This document shows positions 8,985 to 17,810 of a stretch of 64,000 bases of DNA, piece by piece (positions within the stretch are counted from its first letter, which is position 1; every line of letters starts with the position of its first letter). The notes under the pieces were generated by a model. That model was not told the DNA's origin and did no database searches. It saw only the letters and a program-made list of their open reading frames with translations. The position numbers and the translations under genes are program-made. Source of the DNA: Nevskia sp. (GTDB lineage: Bacteria; Pseudomonadota; Gammaproteobacteria; Nevskiales; Nevskiaceae); assembly GCA_023229645.1 (NCBI GenBank), contig JALNYU010000008.1, positions 110,391 through 174,390 on the forward strand, written 5' to 3'.

Positions 8985-9204
8985 CGGGGTTCTCCGGGTT
9001 TGTGAATGCCGATCGGCATGTCGTGGGACGCATACTCGGCCAATCCCCCAGGACGAAGAAGGCTGCGCCGCCACATAGCGCTAATTCCCCAGCGGAATAA
9101 ATGCCGCAGCTGCAAGCGCTTAGGGCGTGCCTGAGGCGTAACTTCGTCGACAAGCGTGCATCGGTGGTCGATGATCCAAGCCTCGACCCTGCTTCGGAGC
9201 TGCC

Positions 9205-9576
9205 ATGCCGCACCCCACCTCGCCCACCGCCATCGCCGCCGCGCTCACCGAGCTTTGGTCGCCACGGGTTATCGCCGAAGTCGATGACGCCTATATCAAA
9301 GTCGCAAAAGTTCAGGGCTCATTGGCGTGGCATCAGCACGACAACGAAGATGAGTTATTTCTGGTTCTGAAAGGGCACTTACGCATCGAAATGGAAGCCG
9401 GCGCTGTTGAACTGAACGCTGGCGAGCTGTTCGTCGTCCCGAAAGGCGTGCGCCACAATCCGATTGCCGACGAGGAATGCCAGATCATGCTGATCGAACG
9501 AAAAACCACGCAGCACACCGGTGACGTCATCACCGAAAAAACTCGCACGCTGACCGAGCAGCTACGCCCGATCTAG
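9205..9576 (+). CDS. Cupin-domain protein
   Basis: The product has 123 residues, a single cupin barrel. The first cupin motif is WHQHDNEDELFLVLKGHLRIEM, with the two His and the Glu that bind a metal. The second motif is ELFVVPKGVRHNP, with the third His. Such small cupins are frequently annotated as mannose-6-phosphate isomerase-like, but function is open. It is divergent from the AhpD-like gene across about 220 bases. Its TAG stop is the first part of a flanking inverted repeat around hairpin repeat copy B. Confidence 0.82.
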   Translation: MPHPTSPTAIAAALTELWSPRVIAEVDDAYIKVAKVQGSLAWHQHDNEDELFLVLKGHLRIEMEAGAVELNAGELFVVPKGVRHNPIADEECQIMLIERKTTQHTGDVITEKTRTLTEQLRPI

Positions 9577-9582
9577 GGCCTG

Positions 9583-9787
9583 CTATTGAGTCGGCATCAA
9601 GGCATTGAACCGTGGGCGCGCCATTGAAGCGTACTGCGTCCTTTCCGACGAGGCGGATGATGCCGACTCAATAACCAAAATACATTGATTGTGTTATTGG
9701 TCCGGCTGCCACTACGCGCGCCTGACCCGATTCTCGCCGAAGTGATTGGGGCACCAGCCGATCAATGTCAAGCAGCCGGATCAATAA
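9583..9787. repeat. Bipartite hairpin repeat, copy B, nested in a perfect palindrome
   Basis: The core begins ctattgagtcggc and ends gccggatcaataa, with the internal junction gccgactcaataaccaaaatacattgattgtgttattggtccggc as in the other copies but with diverged arms. Flanks ctagggcctg (9573-9582) and caggccctag (9788-9797) are perfectly complementary. The element therefore sits at the tip of a longer stem directly after the cupin stop codon. Confidence 0.7.
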
Positions 9788-9887
9788 CAGGCCCTAGGAA
9801 CATTTCAGAGCACTGCGCGCGGCGCGCCGTAGAAGCGCAGAATAGCGATTGCGATTGATCGCTTACTGCTTACGAGAGAACACCGAA

Positions 9888-10109
9888 ATGAACTTGACCA
9901 AAGTCGTCGCACTGGTGCTGATCGTCGGCGGCATCCTCGGACTCGCCTACGGCAGCTTTAGCTATACCAAAGAAACGCACGACGTAAAACTCGGGCCGCT
10001 GGAACTCACCGTCAAGGAAAAGCAGACTGTCAATGTTCCGGTCTGGGGTGGGCTCGGGGCTATCGCCATCGGCGGCGTGTTATTGCTCTTGGGTGGGCGG
10101 AAAAGCTGA
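9888..10109 (+). CDS. Small two-helix membrane protein
   Basis: The product has 73 residues. Residues 4-24 (TKVVALVLIVGGILGLAYGS) and 52-69 (GGLGAIAIGGVLLLLGG) are hydrophobic helices joined by a hydrophilic loop containing EVTVKE-like strands (GPLELTVKEKQTVNVP). This layout recurs in small proteobacterial inner-membrane proteins of unknown role. The ATG at 9888 follows a purine-rich stretch (gagagaacaccgaa). An in-frame TTG at 9849 would add 13 non-hydrophobic residues and is less likely. It is a single gene with the tandem foldback repeats downstream. Confidence 0.65.
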   Translation: MNLTKVVALVLIVGGILGLAYGSFSYTKETHDVKLGPLELTVKEKQTVNVPVWGGLGAIAIGGVLLLLGGRKS

Positions 10110-10233
10110 GCCTGGGCTGCGATTATTTTACATTTGCCGAGCCTTTGAACCCGGTGATTTCGGCAAACAAGGCAGCATGAGCTGCATTTTTCGAATTGGC
10201 CGGCTGTGGGCTGGATCATTCGCTCCAGCCTCA

Positions 10234-10701
10234 GCGCGTAGAAACCATTAACGTTTGAATCTGACCTTCGGTTCCGCGCTGCTGCGCGGGTCACTTTTCT
10301 TGGTGCGCAAGAAAAGTAACCAAAAGAAACGCACCCCCGACTTGCGCAGGGGGAATTAGAGTCAACGGCAACGGCACGGAGCCAAGCGTCCGCGATTTTG
10401 TTGTTGTGCTTTTGACCGTGCTTCCGGCCCCCTTTAGCAAGCCGAGCATCGCAGGGCCTGACGGATAGGCCCCGAGGGGGCGAGGCACGATGCCGAAGCC
10501 TTTCTGCCGCGCCAAGGATGGCGCGTCAGAAAGCCCGGCAGGACCGAGACGCGCAGGGCACCGGAAGACAGCTTTATCGTCTTCCGGCGTAGCGCCGGGG
10601 CCTGTTTTCTTTGATTACTTTCTTTTGCGCCAAAAGAAAGTGATTCGCCCAGCGGGGCGAAACATCGGCTCAGGCGTTACGCAATAATGGTTTCTACGCG
10701 C
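10234..10701. repeat. Foldback repeat, copy 1 of 3
   Basis: The unit is bounded by a perfect 17-base terminal inverted repeat (gcgcgtagaaaccatta and its complement). Inside, the left arm contains a cttttcttg/caagaaaag stem and the right arm a related ctttcttttg/caaaagaaag stem. The centre has a GC-rich block shared by all copies (from ggccccctttagcaag to the ggcgcgtcagaaagcc region). No reading frame is conserved convincingly across copies. Confidence 0.8.
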
Positions 10702-10778
10702 GGAAGGTGGATTCCATTCTTGGTGGGACGCGGGATCACCATTGCTCCGTCCACGCATTGCCATGCTATTGCGCTTCA

Positions 10779-11384
10779 GCGCGTGGAAACCATTAGCACT
10801 TGAATCTGACCTTCGGTTCCGCGCTGCTGCGCGGGTCACTTTTCTTGGTGCGCAAGAAAAGTGACCAAAAGAAGCGCACCCCCGGCTCGCGCGCAGGGGG
10901 AATTGGAATCAAAAGCTAAAACAACGGCAACGGCAGAAGCGCTAACCATGGCCCGAGCTTTTGTTGTTGCCGTGTTTTTGCAGTGGCTTCTGCTTCCGGC
11001 CCCCTTTAGCAAGCCGAGCATCGCAGGGCCTGACGGATAGGCCCCGCAGGGGGCGAGGCACGATGCCGAAGCCTTTCTGTCGCGCCAAGGATGGCGCGTC
11101 AGAAAGCCCCGGCAGGACCGAGAAGCATAGGGTGAGCGTCCGCGCTTTGCGAGCATTGCTCGCTGCGGATGCGAACGCCCGGCCATGGATGGCCGGGCCG
11201 GGCTCAGCTCAATAGCGCGCAACCGCGCCAAGGATGGCCTGTTGATGGTGGCCAATAAGGACGAATCGGCGCAGCGCCTGGTCCTGTTTTCTTTGATTAC
11301 TTTCTTTTGCGCCAAAAGAAAGTGATTCGCCCAGCGGGGCGAAACATCGGTTCAGGCGTTACGCGACAATGGTTACTACACACG
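10779..11384. repeat. Foldback repeat, copy 2 of 3
   Basis: The ends are gcgcgtggaaaccatta at the left and a slightly mutated complement (caatggttactacacacg) at the right. Relative to copy 1 it carries extra sequence after the conserved central block (about 11120-11280). It has the same flanking stems and the same downstream spacer start (taaagatggattttatttt). Confidence 0.8.
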
Positions 11385-11455
11385 TAAAGATGGATTTTAT
11401 TTTCGGCCGGGAGGCCGGATACGCGATAACGTGGCTATTCGCAGTACGAACTTCT

Positions 11456-12070
11456 GCGCGTAGAAACCATTAACGTTTGAATCTGACCTTCGGTTCCGCG
11501 CTGCTGCGCGGGTCACTTTTCTTGGTGCGCAAGAAAAGTAACCAAAAGAAGCGCACCCCCGGCTCACGTCGATTCACGATACAGCTGTAAATCGATGCCC
11601 TGCGCTTCTCGCGTTCTCCGGGGTACCGGCCTGACGGGCCATCCGTGGCCCGGCAGTCCTTGGCTGGCATCCCTGCCAGCCAACCCCTCTGCCCGCTGCG
11701 ATGCTCGGCGCTGCGCAGGGGGAATTGGAGTCAACGGCAACGGCAACGGCAACGGCAGAAGCGCCGACCCAGCCAGCTTTTGACGTTGCTTCCGGCCCCC
11801 TTTAGCAAGCCGAGCATCGCAGGGCCTGACGGATAGGCCCCGCAGGGGGCGAGGCACGATGCCGAAGCCTTTCTGCCGCGCCAAGGATGGCGCGTCAGAA
11901 AGCCCCGGCAGGACCGAGACGCGCAGGGCACCGGAAGACAGTTTTATCGTCTTCCGGCGTAGCACCGGGGCCTGTTTTCTTTGATTACTTTCTTTTGCGC
12001 CAAAAGAAAGTGATTCGCCCAGCGGGGCGAAACATCGGCTCGGGCGTTACGCGACAATGGTTTCTACGCA
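11456..12070. repeat. Foldback repeat, copy 3 of 3
   Basis: The left end gcgcgtagaaaccatta and right end caatggtttctacgcacg match the terminal repeats of copies 1 and 2. This copy has an insertion in its left half (about 11565-11720) between the first stem and the conserved central block. The block from 11790 to 12060 is almost identical to the right part of copy 1. Confidence 0.8.
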
Positions 12071-12296
12071 CGTAAAGATGGGTTCTATTTTCGGCGCGAC
12101 ATCCGATAAAACTCTATCTCTCTATACGGTTTGCCCGCCGTATGCAGTACGCCACTCACGCGGCGCTTCGTAAGAGGTGACTTGACATCAGGCTTATTCG
12201 CATCTGCGCCATCCAAATTATTTCGTGGCATACGTGAATTGGCACACCGTGCCCAGATTCATAAATGCGGAGATAAGCGTCGCTCTGCCAACATGA
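12071..12296. other. Intergenic, no gene seen
   Basis: The stretch holds only short open frames without ribosome-binding sites. Its first bases (taaagatgggttctatttt) repeat the spacer that follows the other foldback copies. Confidence 0.5.
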
Positions 12297-12707
12297 CTAT
12301 GGCGCTGCAGAGTCAACGCGTTCACCAGTTACTTTATCGATGATCGCAAAGTCCCACCGCTTGGCTTCGAGGTCGCCTCGCGCTACAAATAGGTAGGATT
12401 TTCCGGCTTCAGCCGTGAAGTAGCGAACAATATTGTTGCCTCTAAAGTACGCCCTGTTGATCTCTCCGGTGATGGCTCGGCGCCCTGGGATAAGTTCAAA
12501 TCGATCAACCCAACCAATACCTCGAACTCGGCCATCAATCTTGATTATGAAAAATTTTGAATTCAGGCTCTTGTCTTGATGCTCGAGCACTGCAATTTCA
12601 GACAGACCTCCGCCCGGCAAACCTGGCATTTTGTACGTTGATACGCAGCCAACGAGTAAGAATGCAGCAACCCCGACTACAAGTCTCAGACTATTTCTAT
12701 TGGCCAT
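12297..12707 (-). CDS. Hypothetical lipoprotein
   Basis: The product has 136 residues. A basic N-terminus, a hydrophobic stretch and the lipobox LLVGC (Cys 21) predict a lipoprotein anchored in a membrane. The mature part (GLSEIAVLEHQDKS to GERVDSAAP) looks like a small beta-rich domain with the repeated pattern of short strands. I do not recognise a named family. Base composition is lower in GC than the neighbours, suggesting transfer or low expression. It is flanked by the foldback repeat array and by dbpA, with no operon partner. Confidence 0.65.
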   Translation of the reverse strand: MANRNSLRLVVGVAAFLLVGCVSTYKMPGLPGGGLSEIAVLEHQDKSLNSKFFIIKIDGRVRGIGWVDRFELIPGRRAITGEINRAYFRGNNIVRYFTAEAGKSYLFVARGDLEAKRWDFAIIDKVTGERVDSAAP

Positions 12708-12803
12708 ATCGAGCTAGCGAGCGAGCTATTGATTCCGTGCTTAACCCCTAACTTTAAACTAGCGCCCTCGGCGCAGTCATCCTTATAAAATTACCATTGA
12801 ACG

Positions 12804-14198
12804 CTACTCAATCGGCCGAACCCGAAAGTTCTTGCCCTTGATCTTGCCTTCACGGAGGCGCTTCAACGCTGTTGCTGCCATTTTCTTATCGATTGCAAAA
12901 TAAGTGCGGGTATCGAACGTGCTGATTTTGCCGACCGCTTCTTTGGCCAGCCCAGCATCACCGGTTAGAGCGCCGAGTAAATCGCCGGGGCGGAGTTTAT
13001 CGCGGCGTCCGGCGTCGACGCAGAGCGTGACGAACGTCGCTGGCACCGGGCGATCTGCGGCCAGCGCCGACATCGGCAGTTTGCCGATGGTCAGCTTCGT
13101 ACCCAAGCGGGCTTCGACGGCGCTAAGCCGGCTGCGCTCGCGCGACGAAAATAGATGCAGCGCCAAGCCGCTGCGCCCGGCGCGGCCGGTGCGGCCGACG
13201 CGGTGCACGTGCACGTCTGGATCTAGCGGCAGTTCGTAACTGATCACCGCGGCGAGGTCTTTGATGTCGAGGCCGCGGGCGGCGACGTCGGTGGCCACCA
13301 GCACGCGGCTGCTGCCGTTGGCGAAGCGCACTAGCACTTCATCGCGCTCGCGTTGCTCGATATCGCCGTGCAACGCCAGCACCGAGTAGCCGCGCCGCGC
13401 GAGTTGTGTCTCCACTTCTTGCGCATCTTTCTTGGTGTGGCAAAACACCAGCGCCGATTCCGGCTGATGCACGCTCAACAAATGCGCGAGTGCGTCCAGC
13501 CGCCGTAGCGGATCGACTTCAAAAAAGATCTGCTCGATCTGCGGCGCATCGGCGGCCGAATCCACCGTGATTTCCAGCGGCTGCTTTTGCAAGCGCCGGC
13601 TCAAGCCGCGCACGGCGTCCGGGAACGTCGCGGAGAAGAATAGCGTCTGCCGACTGGCTGGCGCCTGATCGACAATCGCGCGGCTGGCTTCTTCGAAGTC
13701 GGCGTCGAGCATGCGGTCGGCTTCGTCGAGCACCAGCACTTTGAGATCATCGAGCTTCAGCGTGCCCTGCGCCAGATGTTCCAACACCCGCCCGGCCATG
13801 CCGACGACGATGTGCGGGTCGTGCTCCAGCGAAGCCAGCTGCGGCCGCTGCGAAATGCCGCCGCTGAGTACGGTCAGCTTCACGTTCGGCAGGCAGCGCG
13901 CCAAGCGGCGAATTTCTTTGGCGATTTGATCCGCCAGCTCGCGCGTCGGACATAGCACCAGCGCCTGCGTTTTGGTCAGCGTCGGGTCGATGCGCGACAG
14001 CAAACCGAGCCCGTAAGCCGCAGTTTTACCGCTGCCGGTGCGGGCCTGGCCGATCACATCCCGGCCTTCCAGCATCGGCGGCAAGCTCTGCGCTTGGATC
14101 GGCGTCATCTGCTGGTAGTCCAGCGAAGCGAGCGCCTGCAGCAACGCCGGATGCAACGGCAGACTCGTAAACGGCTTGGTTTCCACGCACTCACCCAA
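12804..14198 (-). CDS. dbpA: ATP-dependent RNA helicase DbpA
   Basis: The product has about 464 residues. Helicase core motifs are in order: Q motif (TPIQAQSLP), ARTGSGKT, PTRELA, DEAD, SAT, ATDVAARG and HRVGRTGRAGRSG. The C-terminal domain (about 390-464, PVPATFVTLCVDAGRRDKLRPGDLLGALTGDAGL) is the RNA-recognition fold that directs DbpA to hairpin 92 of 23S rRNA during 50S subunit assembly. Motif Ib reads GMAGR rather than the usual GTPGR. The start is uncertain between TTG at 14198 and GTG at 14186; neither has an ideal Shine-Dalgarno sequence. The gene stands alone. Confidence 0.93.
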   Translation of the reverse strand: MGECVETKPFTSLPLHPALLQALASLDYQQMTPIQAQSLPPMLEGRDVIGQARTGSGKTAAYGLGLLSRIDPTLTKTQALVLCPTRELADQIAKEIRRLARCLPNVKLTVLSGGISQRPQLASLEHDPHIVVGMAGRVLEHLAQGTLKLDDLKVLVLDEADRMLDADFEEASRAIVDQAPASRQTLFFSATFPDAVRGLSRRLQKQPLEITVDSAADAPQIEQIFFEVDPLRRLDALAHLLSVHQPESALVFCHTKKDAQEVETQLARRGYSVLALHGDIEQRERDEVLVRFANGSSRVLVATDVAARGLDIKDLAAVISYELPLDPDVHVHRVGRTGRAGRSGLALHLFSSRERSRLSAVEARLGTKLTIGKLPMSALAADRPVPATFVTLCVDAGRRDKLRPGDLLGALTGDAGLAKEAVGKISTFDTRTYFAIDKKMAATALKRLREGKIKGKNFRVRPIE

Positions 14199-14397
14199 TC
14201 AGTAAACCACGCCGAAAATGGCGCGGGCTGCGAATTGTGAGGCCATGCGCCGCTCAATGCGCGCGCGCCCGACAAATTTCCGCATTGCAACAGTCGGCGG
14301 CACAGTGCTTGCTGTAGTTTTACTACCGCCGCGGGCAGTACCTGCCGCGTTCGTAACCGGAACGATAGACGGCGATTGGTTGCTAGGGCGGTGCAGA

Positions 14398-15237
14398 ATG
14401 ACGATCGACGGCGCGGCGAAAGTAAAGATCAAGCTGCTCAATACCGGGCAAGGCATGGCCTACGTCGAGGCCGGCGCCGGCGAAGCGCTGGTGTTTGTCC
14501 ACGGCTCGCTATGTGATTACCGCTACTGGCAACCGCAACTGGCTGCGTTATCAGACTCGCACCGCACCGTTGCGCCCAGCCTCAGCCACCATCATCCGCG
14601 CTTGCCTTCGGCCGCCAACAGCGCGTTCAGCTGGCGCAATCACGTGGCCTTACTCGGCGCATTTCTCGGCAAGCTCGGCGCGGCGCGCATTCATCTCGTT
14701 GGGCATTCACGCGGCGCCTGCATCGCCTACCAAGTTGCGGCCGCGCATCCCCGCTTGCTGACCAGCCTGACCTTGGTCGATCCCGGTGGCCCGATCGACG
14801 CCGCCGAAGCCGAACCGCTAACGGCTGAAGTGGTTGCGTTGCGTGCACGCGCCGCTGCATTAATCGCCGAAGGCCGGGTTGATGAAGGCTTAATGCTGTT
14901 TGTCGATTCTGTCAGCCAGCCTGGTTTATGGGCGCGCAGCTTGCCAATGTTTCAGGCCATGGCACGCGACAACGCGGCAACGCTGGCGCCGCAATTGGCC
15001 GACCCGCTACCGGCCTATCTACCCGAAACCGCGCGCGCAATCGCCTGCCCGACGTTGCTCGTCGATGGCAGCCGCAGCCCGGCGATGTATCAGCGCAACG
15101 CCGACTGGCTGGCGCAGCAGCTTCCGGCGGCGCAGCGGGCGACGATCGCGGGCGCTTCGCACGGCATGACCTCGACCCACGCGCAGGCCTTCAACCGCAC
15201 GCTACGCACCTTCCTGGGCGACGTTCGCGCCACTTAA
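14398..15237 (+). CDS. Alpha/beta hydrolase
   Basis: The product has 279 residues from the chosen ATG. The fold signatures are the oxyanion region VFVHGSLCDYRYW, the nucleophile elbow GHSRGA (Ser), a cap segment around residues 130-200, an Asp in CPTLLVDGSRSP and the final His in AGASHGMTS. The substrate is unknown. An upstream in-frame start at 14218 would add 60 residues without domain character, so the ATG at 14398 is preferred. It is weakly supported by agggcgg 7-13 bases before it. The gene is divergent from dbpA and followed by tex after about 140 bases. Confidence 0.82.
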   Translation: MTIDGAAKVKIKLLNTGQGMAYVEAGAGEALVFVHGSLCDYRYWQPQLAALSDSHRTVAPSLSHHHPRLPSAANSAFSWRNHVALLGAFLGKLGAARIHLVGHSRGACIAYQVAAAHPRLLTSLTLVDPGGPIDAAEAEPLTAEVVALRARAAALIAEGRVDEGLMLFVDSVSQPGLWARSLPMFQAMARDNAATLAPQLADPLPAYLPETARAIACPTLLVDGSRSPAMYQRNADWLAQQLPAAQRATIAGASHGMTSTHAQAFNRTLRTFLGDVRAT

Positions 15238-15379
15238 CCACTCTTGCGCCCCGGAAAGCCGCGCATTGCCGCAGCGCTTTCGGCCGTGCGCAGCCGCCCG
15301 ACGGCGCCCGTTTAGCTTGGATTCTGACCGCGTAGGCGCTATCGTCCCCGCCCCGCCTGAACCCCGACGTTACGAAGCT

Positions 15380-17701
15380 ATGACCGCAGCCGCCGAACGC
15401 GTCCGCCTGGACATCCTGAACACCATCGCCGCCGAAATCAGCGCCCAACCGCGTCAGGTTGCGGCCGCGGTGGACTTGCTCGACGAAGGCGCAACGGTGC
15501 CGTTCATCGCCCGTTACCGCAAGGAAATCACCGGCGGGCTCGACGATACGCAGCTGCGCAAGCTCGACGAACGCCTGGGCTATCTGCGGGAATTAGAAGA
15601 TCGCCGCGCGGCGGTGATCGAGTCGATTCGCAGCCAAGACAAACTCAGCGACGACCTCGAAGCCAAGCTGCTCGCGGCAACCACCAAGGCCGAAGTTGAA
15701 GACCTTTACCTGCCGTATAAACCGAAGCGCCGCACGCGGGCGGAAATCGCTCGTGAACGCGGCCTCGGCCCGCTCGCCGAGCTGCTGCTGAACGACCGCA
15801 CACAGGTGCCAACAATCGCCGCGCAAGCGTTTGTGCAAGGCGAGGTCGCCGACGTCAAAGCCGCGCTCGAAGGCGCTCGCGACATTTTGATGGAGCGCTT
15901 CAGCGAAGACGCCGCACTGCTCGGCCGCCTGCGCCAATACCTACGCGAACACGGCGTGCTGCGGGCGCGTGTGGTCGCCGGCAAAGAAGAGGCCGGTGCT
16001 AAATTCTCCGACTACTTCGATCACGTCGAGCCTTGGGCCAAAGTCGCCGGCCACCGCGCGCTGGCGATGATGCGCGGCCGCAACGAGGAAATGCTGAGCC
16101 TGGAAATCGAAGTTGACGCTGACGACGTGGCACCGTTCAAGCCGGTCGAGCTGATGATCGCCGCGACTCAAAACATCCGCGCCGACGGCGGCGAAACCGA
16201 TGCCTGGCTGATGGGCGTCGCGCGCTGGACGTGGCGCGTGAAGCTGTCGCTGACCTTATCGCTGGACTTGATGATGGAGCTGCGCACGCGCGCCGAGGCC
16301 GAGGCGATCGATGTTTTCGCGCGCAATTTAAAAGACCTGCTACTGGCCGCGCCAGCCGGCTCGCGGACCACGCTCGGGCTCGATCCCGGCATCCGCACCG
16401 GCGTTAAAGCGGCGGTGTGCGATGCCACCGGCAAGCTGCTCGAAACCGCCACCGTTTACCCGTTCCAACCGCGTAACGACGTGCGTGGTGCGCAGGCCGA
16501 ACTGGCGCGGCTGATCAAAAAACACGGCGTGGAGCTGATCGCAATCGGCAACGGTACCGCCAGCCGCGAGACCGAAAAATTGGTCGCCGAGCTGTTGCCG
16601 GCGCTGCCGGAACCGCACCCGCGCAAAGTGGTGGTCAGCGAAGCCGGCGCCTCGGTGTACTCGGCCTCCGAACTGGCCGCCAACGAATTCCCGGCGCTCG
16701 ACGTTTCGCTGCGCGGCGCGGTTTCCATCGCCCGGCGCTTGCAAGATCCGCTGGCGGAATTGGTGAAGATCGATCCGAAGTCGATCGGCGTCGGCCAATA
16801 TCAGCACGATGTCGACCAATACCGGCTGGCGAAATCGCTCGATGCCGTCGTTGAAGACGCGGTGAACGCCGTCGGCGTTGATCTCAACACCGCCTCGGCG
16901 CCGCTGCTAGCGCGCGTCTCTGGCGTCGGCAACACGCTGGCCGAGGCCATCGTTTTCCATCGCGATCAAAACGGCGCATTTAAAAGCCGCAAGCAATTGC
17001 TCGATGTCAGCCGCCTCGGCCCGAAAACCTTTGAACAATGCGCTGGCTTTTTGCGCATCCGCGACGGCGCCGAGCCGCTGGATGGCTCGGCCGTACACCC
17101 CGAGGCCTATGCGCTGGCCAGCCGCATCGTCCAGGCCTGCGGCCGCGATCTGCGCAGCCTGATGGCGGATAGCGCCGCGCTGAAAAACCTCGACCCGCGC
17201 CAGTTCGTCGACGACCGCTTCGGCCTGCCAACGGTGCGTGACATCCTCGCCGAACTGGAAAAGCCGGGCCGCGACCCGCGCCCAGAATTCCGCACGGCCA
17301 GCTTTGCTGATGGCGTCAACGAAGTCGCCGATCTCAAACCCGGCATGATGCTGGAAGGCACCGTGACTAACGTCGCCGCGTTCGGCGCCTTCGTTGACAT
17401 CGGCGTCCATCAAGACGGCCTCGTGCACGTTTCGCAACTCTCCGACCGCTTCGTCAAAAACCCGCATGAAGTGGTGAAGGCCGGGCAGATCGTTAAAGTC
17501 CGCGTGGTCGATGTCGATATCAAACGCCAACGCATCGCGCTCTCGATGAAAAAAGACGACGGCAGCGCCGCGCCCGTCAGCGGCGCCCGCGGCAACCCCG
17601 ACCGCGCGCCAGACCGGCGCAGCACCAAGCCAGCGAAAGCCACGGCTGCGCCGTTAGGTTCGCTCGGGAATGCGTTGGCCGATGCGTTGAAGCGGAAATA
17701 A
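15380..17701 (+). CDS. tex: Tex, S1-domain RNA-binding transcription accessory protein
   Basis: The product has 773 residues, the normal Tex length. The order of regions matches Tex: N-terminal helical part (AAVDLLDEGATVPFIARYRKE), the YqgF/RNase H-like domain around 330-460 (TLGLDPGIRTGVKAAV), tandem helix-hairpin-helix motifs around 500-600 (DLNTASAPLLARVSGVG), and a C-terminal S1 domain (about 650-720, GTVTNVAAFGAFVDIGVHQDGLVH) with a basic tail. Tex binds RNA and affects transcription and toxin expression in other bacteria. The start at 15380 (MTAAAERVRLDIL) agrees with homologues. It ends 14 bases before a strong hairpin. Confidence 0.94.
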   Translation: MTAAAERVRLDILNTIAAEISAQPRQVAAAVDLLDEGATVPFIARYRKEITGGLDDTQLRKLDERLGYLRELEDRRAAVIESIRSQDKLSDDLEAKLLAATTKAEVEDLYLPYKPKRRTRAEIARERGLGPLAELLLNDRTQVPTIAAQAFVQGEVADVKAALEGARDILMERFSEDAALLGRLRQYLREHGVLRARVVAGKEEAGAKFSDYFDHVEPWAKVAGHRALAMMRGRNEEMLSLEIEVDADDVAPFKPVELMIAATQNIRADGGETDAWLMGVARWTWRVKLSLTLSLDLMMELRTRAEAEAIDVFARNLKDLLLAAPAGSRTTLGLDPGIRTGVKAAVCDATGKLLETATVYPFQPRNDVRGAQAELARLIKKHGVELIAIGNGTASRETEKLVAELLPALPEPHPRKVVVSEAGASVYSASELAANEFPALDVSLRGAVSIARRLQDPLAELVKIDPKSIGVGQYQHDVDQYRLAKSLDAVVEDAVNAVGVDLNTASAPLLARVSGVGNTLAEAIVFHRDQNGAFKSRKQLLDVSRLGPKTFEQCAGFLRIRDGAEPLDGSAVHPEAYALASRIVQACGRDLRSLMADSAALKNLDPRQFVDDRFGLPTVRDILAELEKPGRDPRPEFRTASFADGVNEVADLKPGMMLEGTVTNVAAFGAFVDIGVHQDGLVHVSQLSDRFVKNPHEVVKAGQIVKVRVVDVDIKRQRIALSMKKDDGSAAPVSGARGNPDRAPDRRSTKPAKATAAPLGSLGNALADALKRK

Positions 17702-17714
17702 CGGCAAATTCACG

Positions 17715-17744
17715 GGCCGGCGTTCTGTTCTGCAAACGCCGGCC
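17715..17744 (+). terminator. Stem-loop terminator candidate after tex
   Basis: Perfect 10-base arms ggccggcgtt and aacgccggcc enclose a 10-base loop, 13 bases after the tex stop. No T-tract follows. Instead a heptanucleotide tandem array begins at the base of the stem. The position between convergent genes favours a terminator role for both. Confidence 0.55.
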
Positions 17745-17810
17745 GCGATCAGCGATCAGCGATCAGCGATCAGCGATCAGCGATCAGCGATCAGCGATCA
17801 GCGATCAGCG
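17745..17810. repeat. Heptanucleotide tandem repeat (gcgatca, about 9.4 units)
   Basis: Nine full units of gcgatca plus gcg run without interruption from the terminator hairpin into the last codons of the RES toxin gene. The stop codon of that gene (17805-17807) is contributed by the final unit. Unit gain or loss would change only the 3' untranslated region. Confidence 0.9.

Noticed and set aside
10490..12075. Small open frames (such as MPKPFCRAKDGASESP) repeated in the foldback units
   Set aside because: The frame recurs only because the DNA recurs; lengths and downstream parts differ and no ribosome-binding site is kept.
17745..17810. Heptamer array as a CRISPR or origin iteron set
   Set aside because: Units are contiguous without spacers, and no replication gene is nearby.
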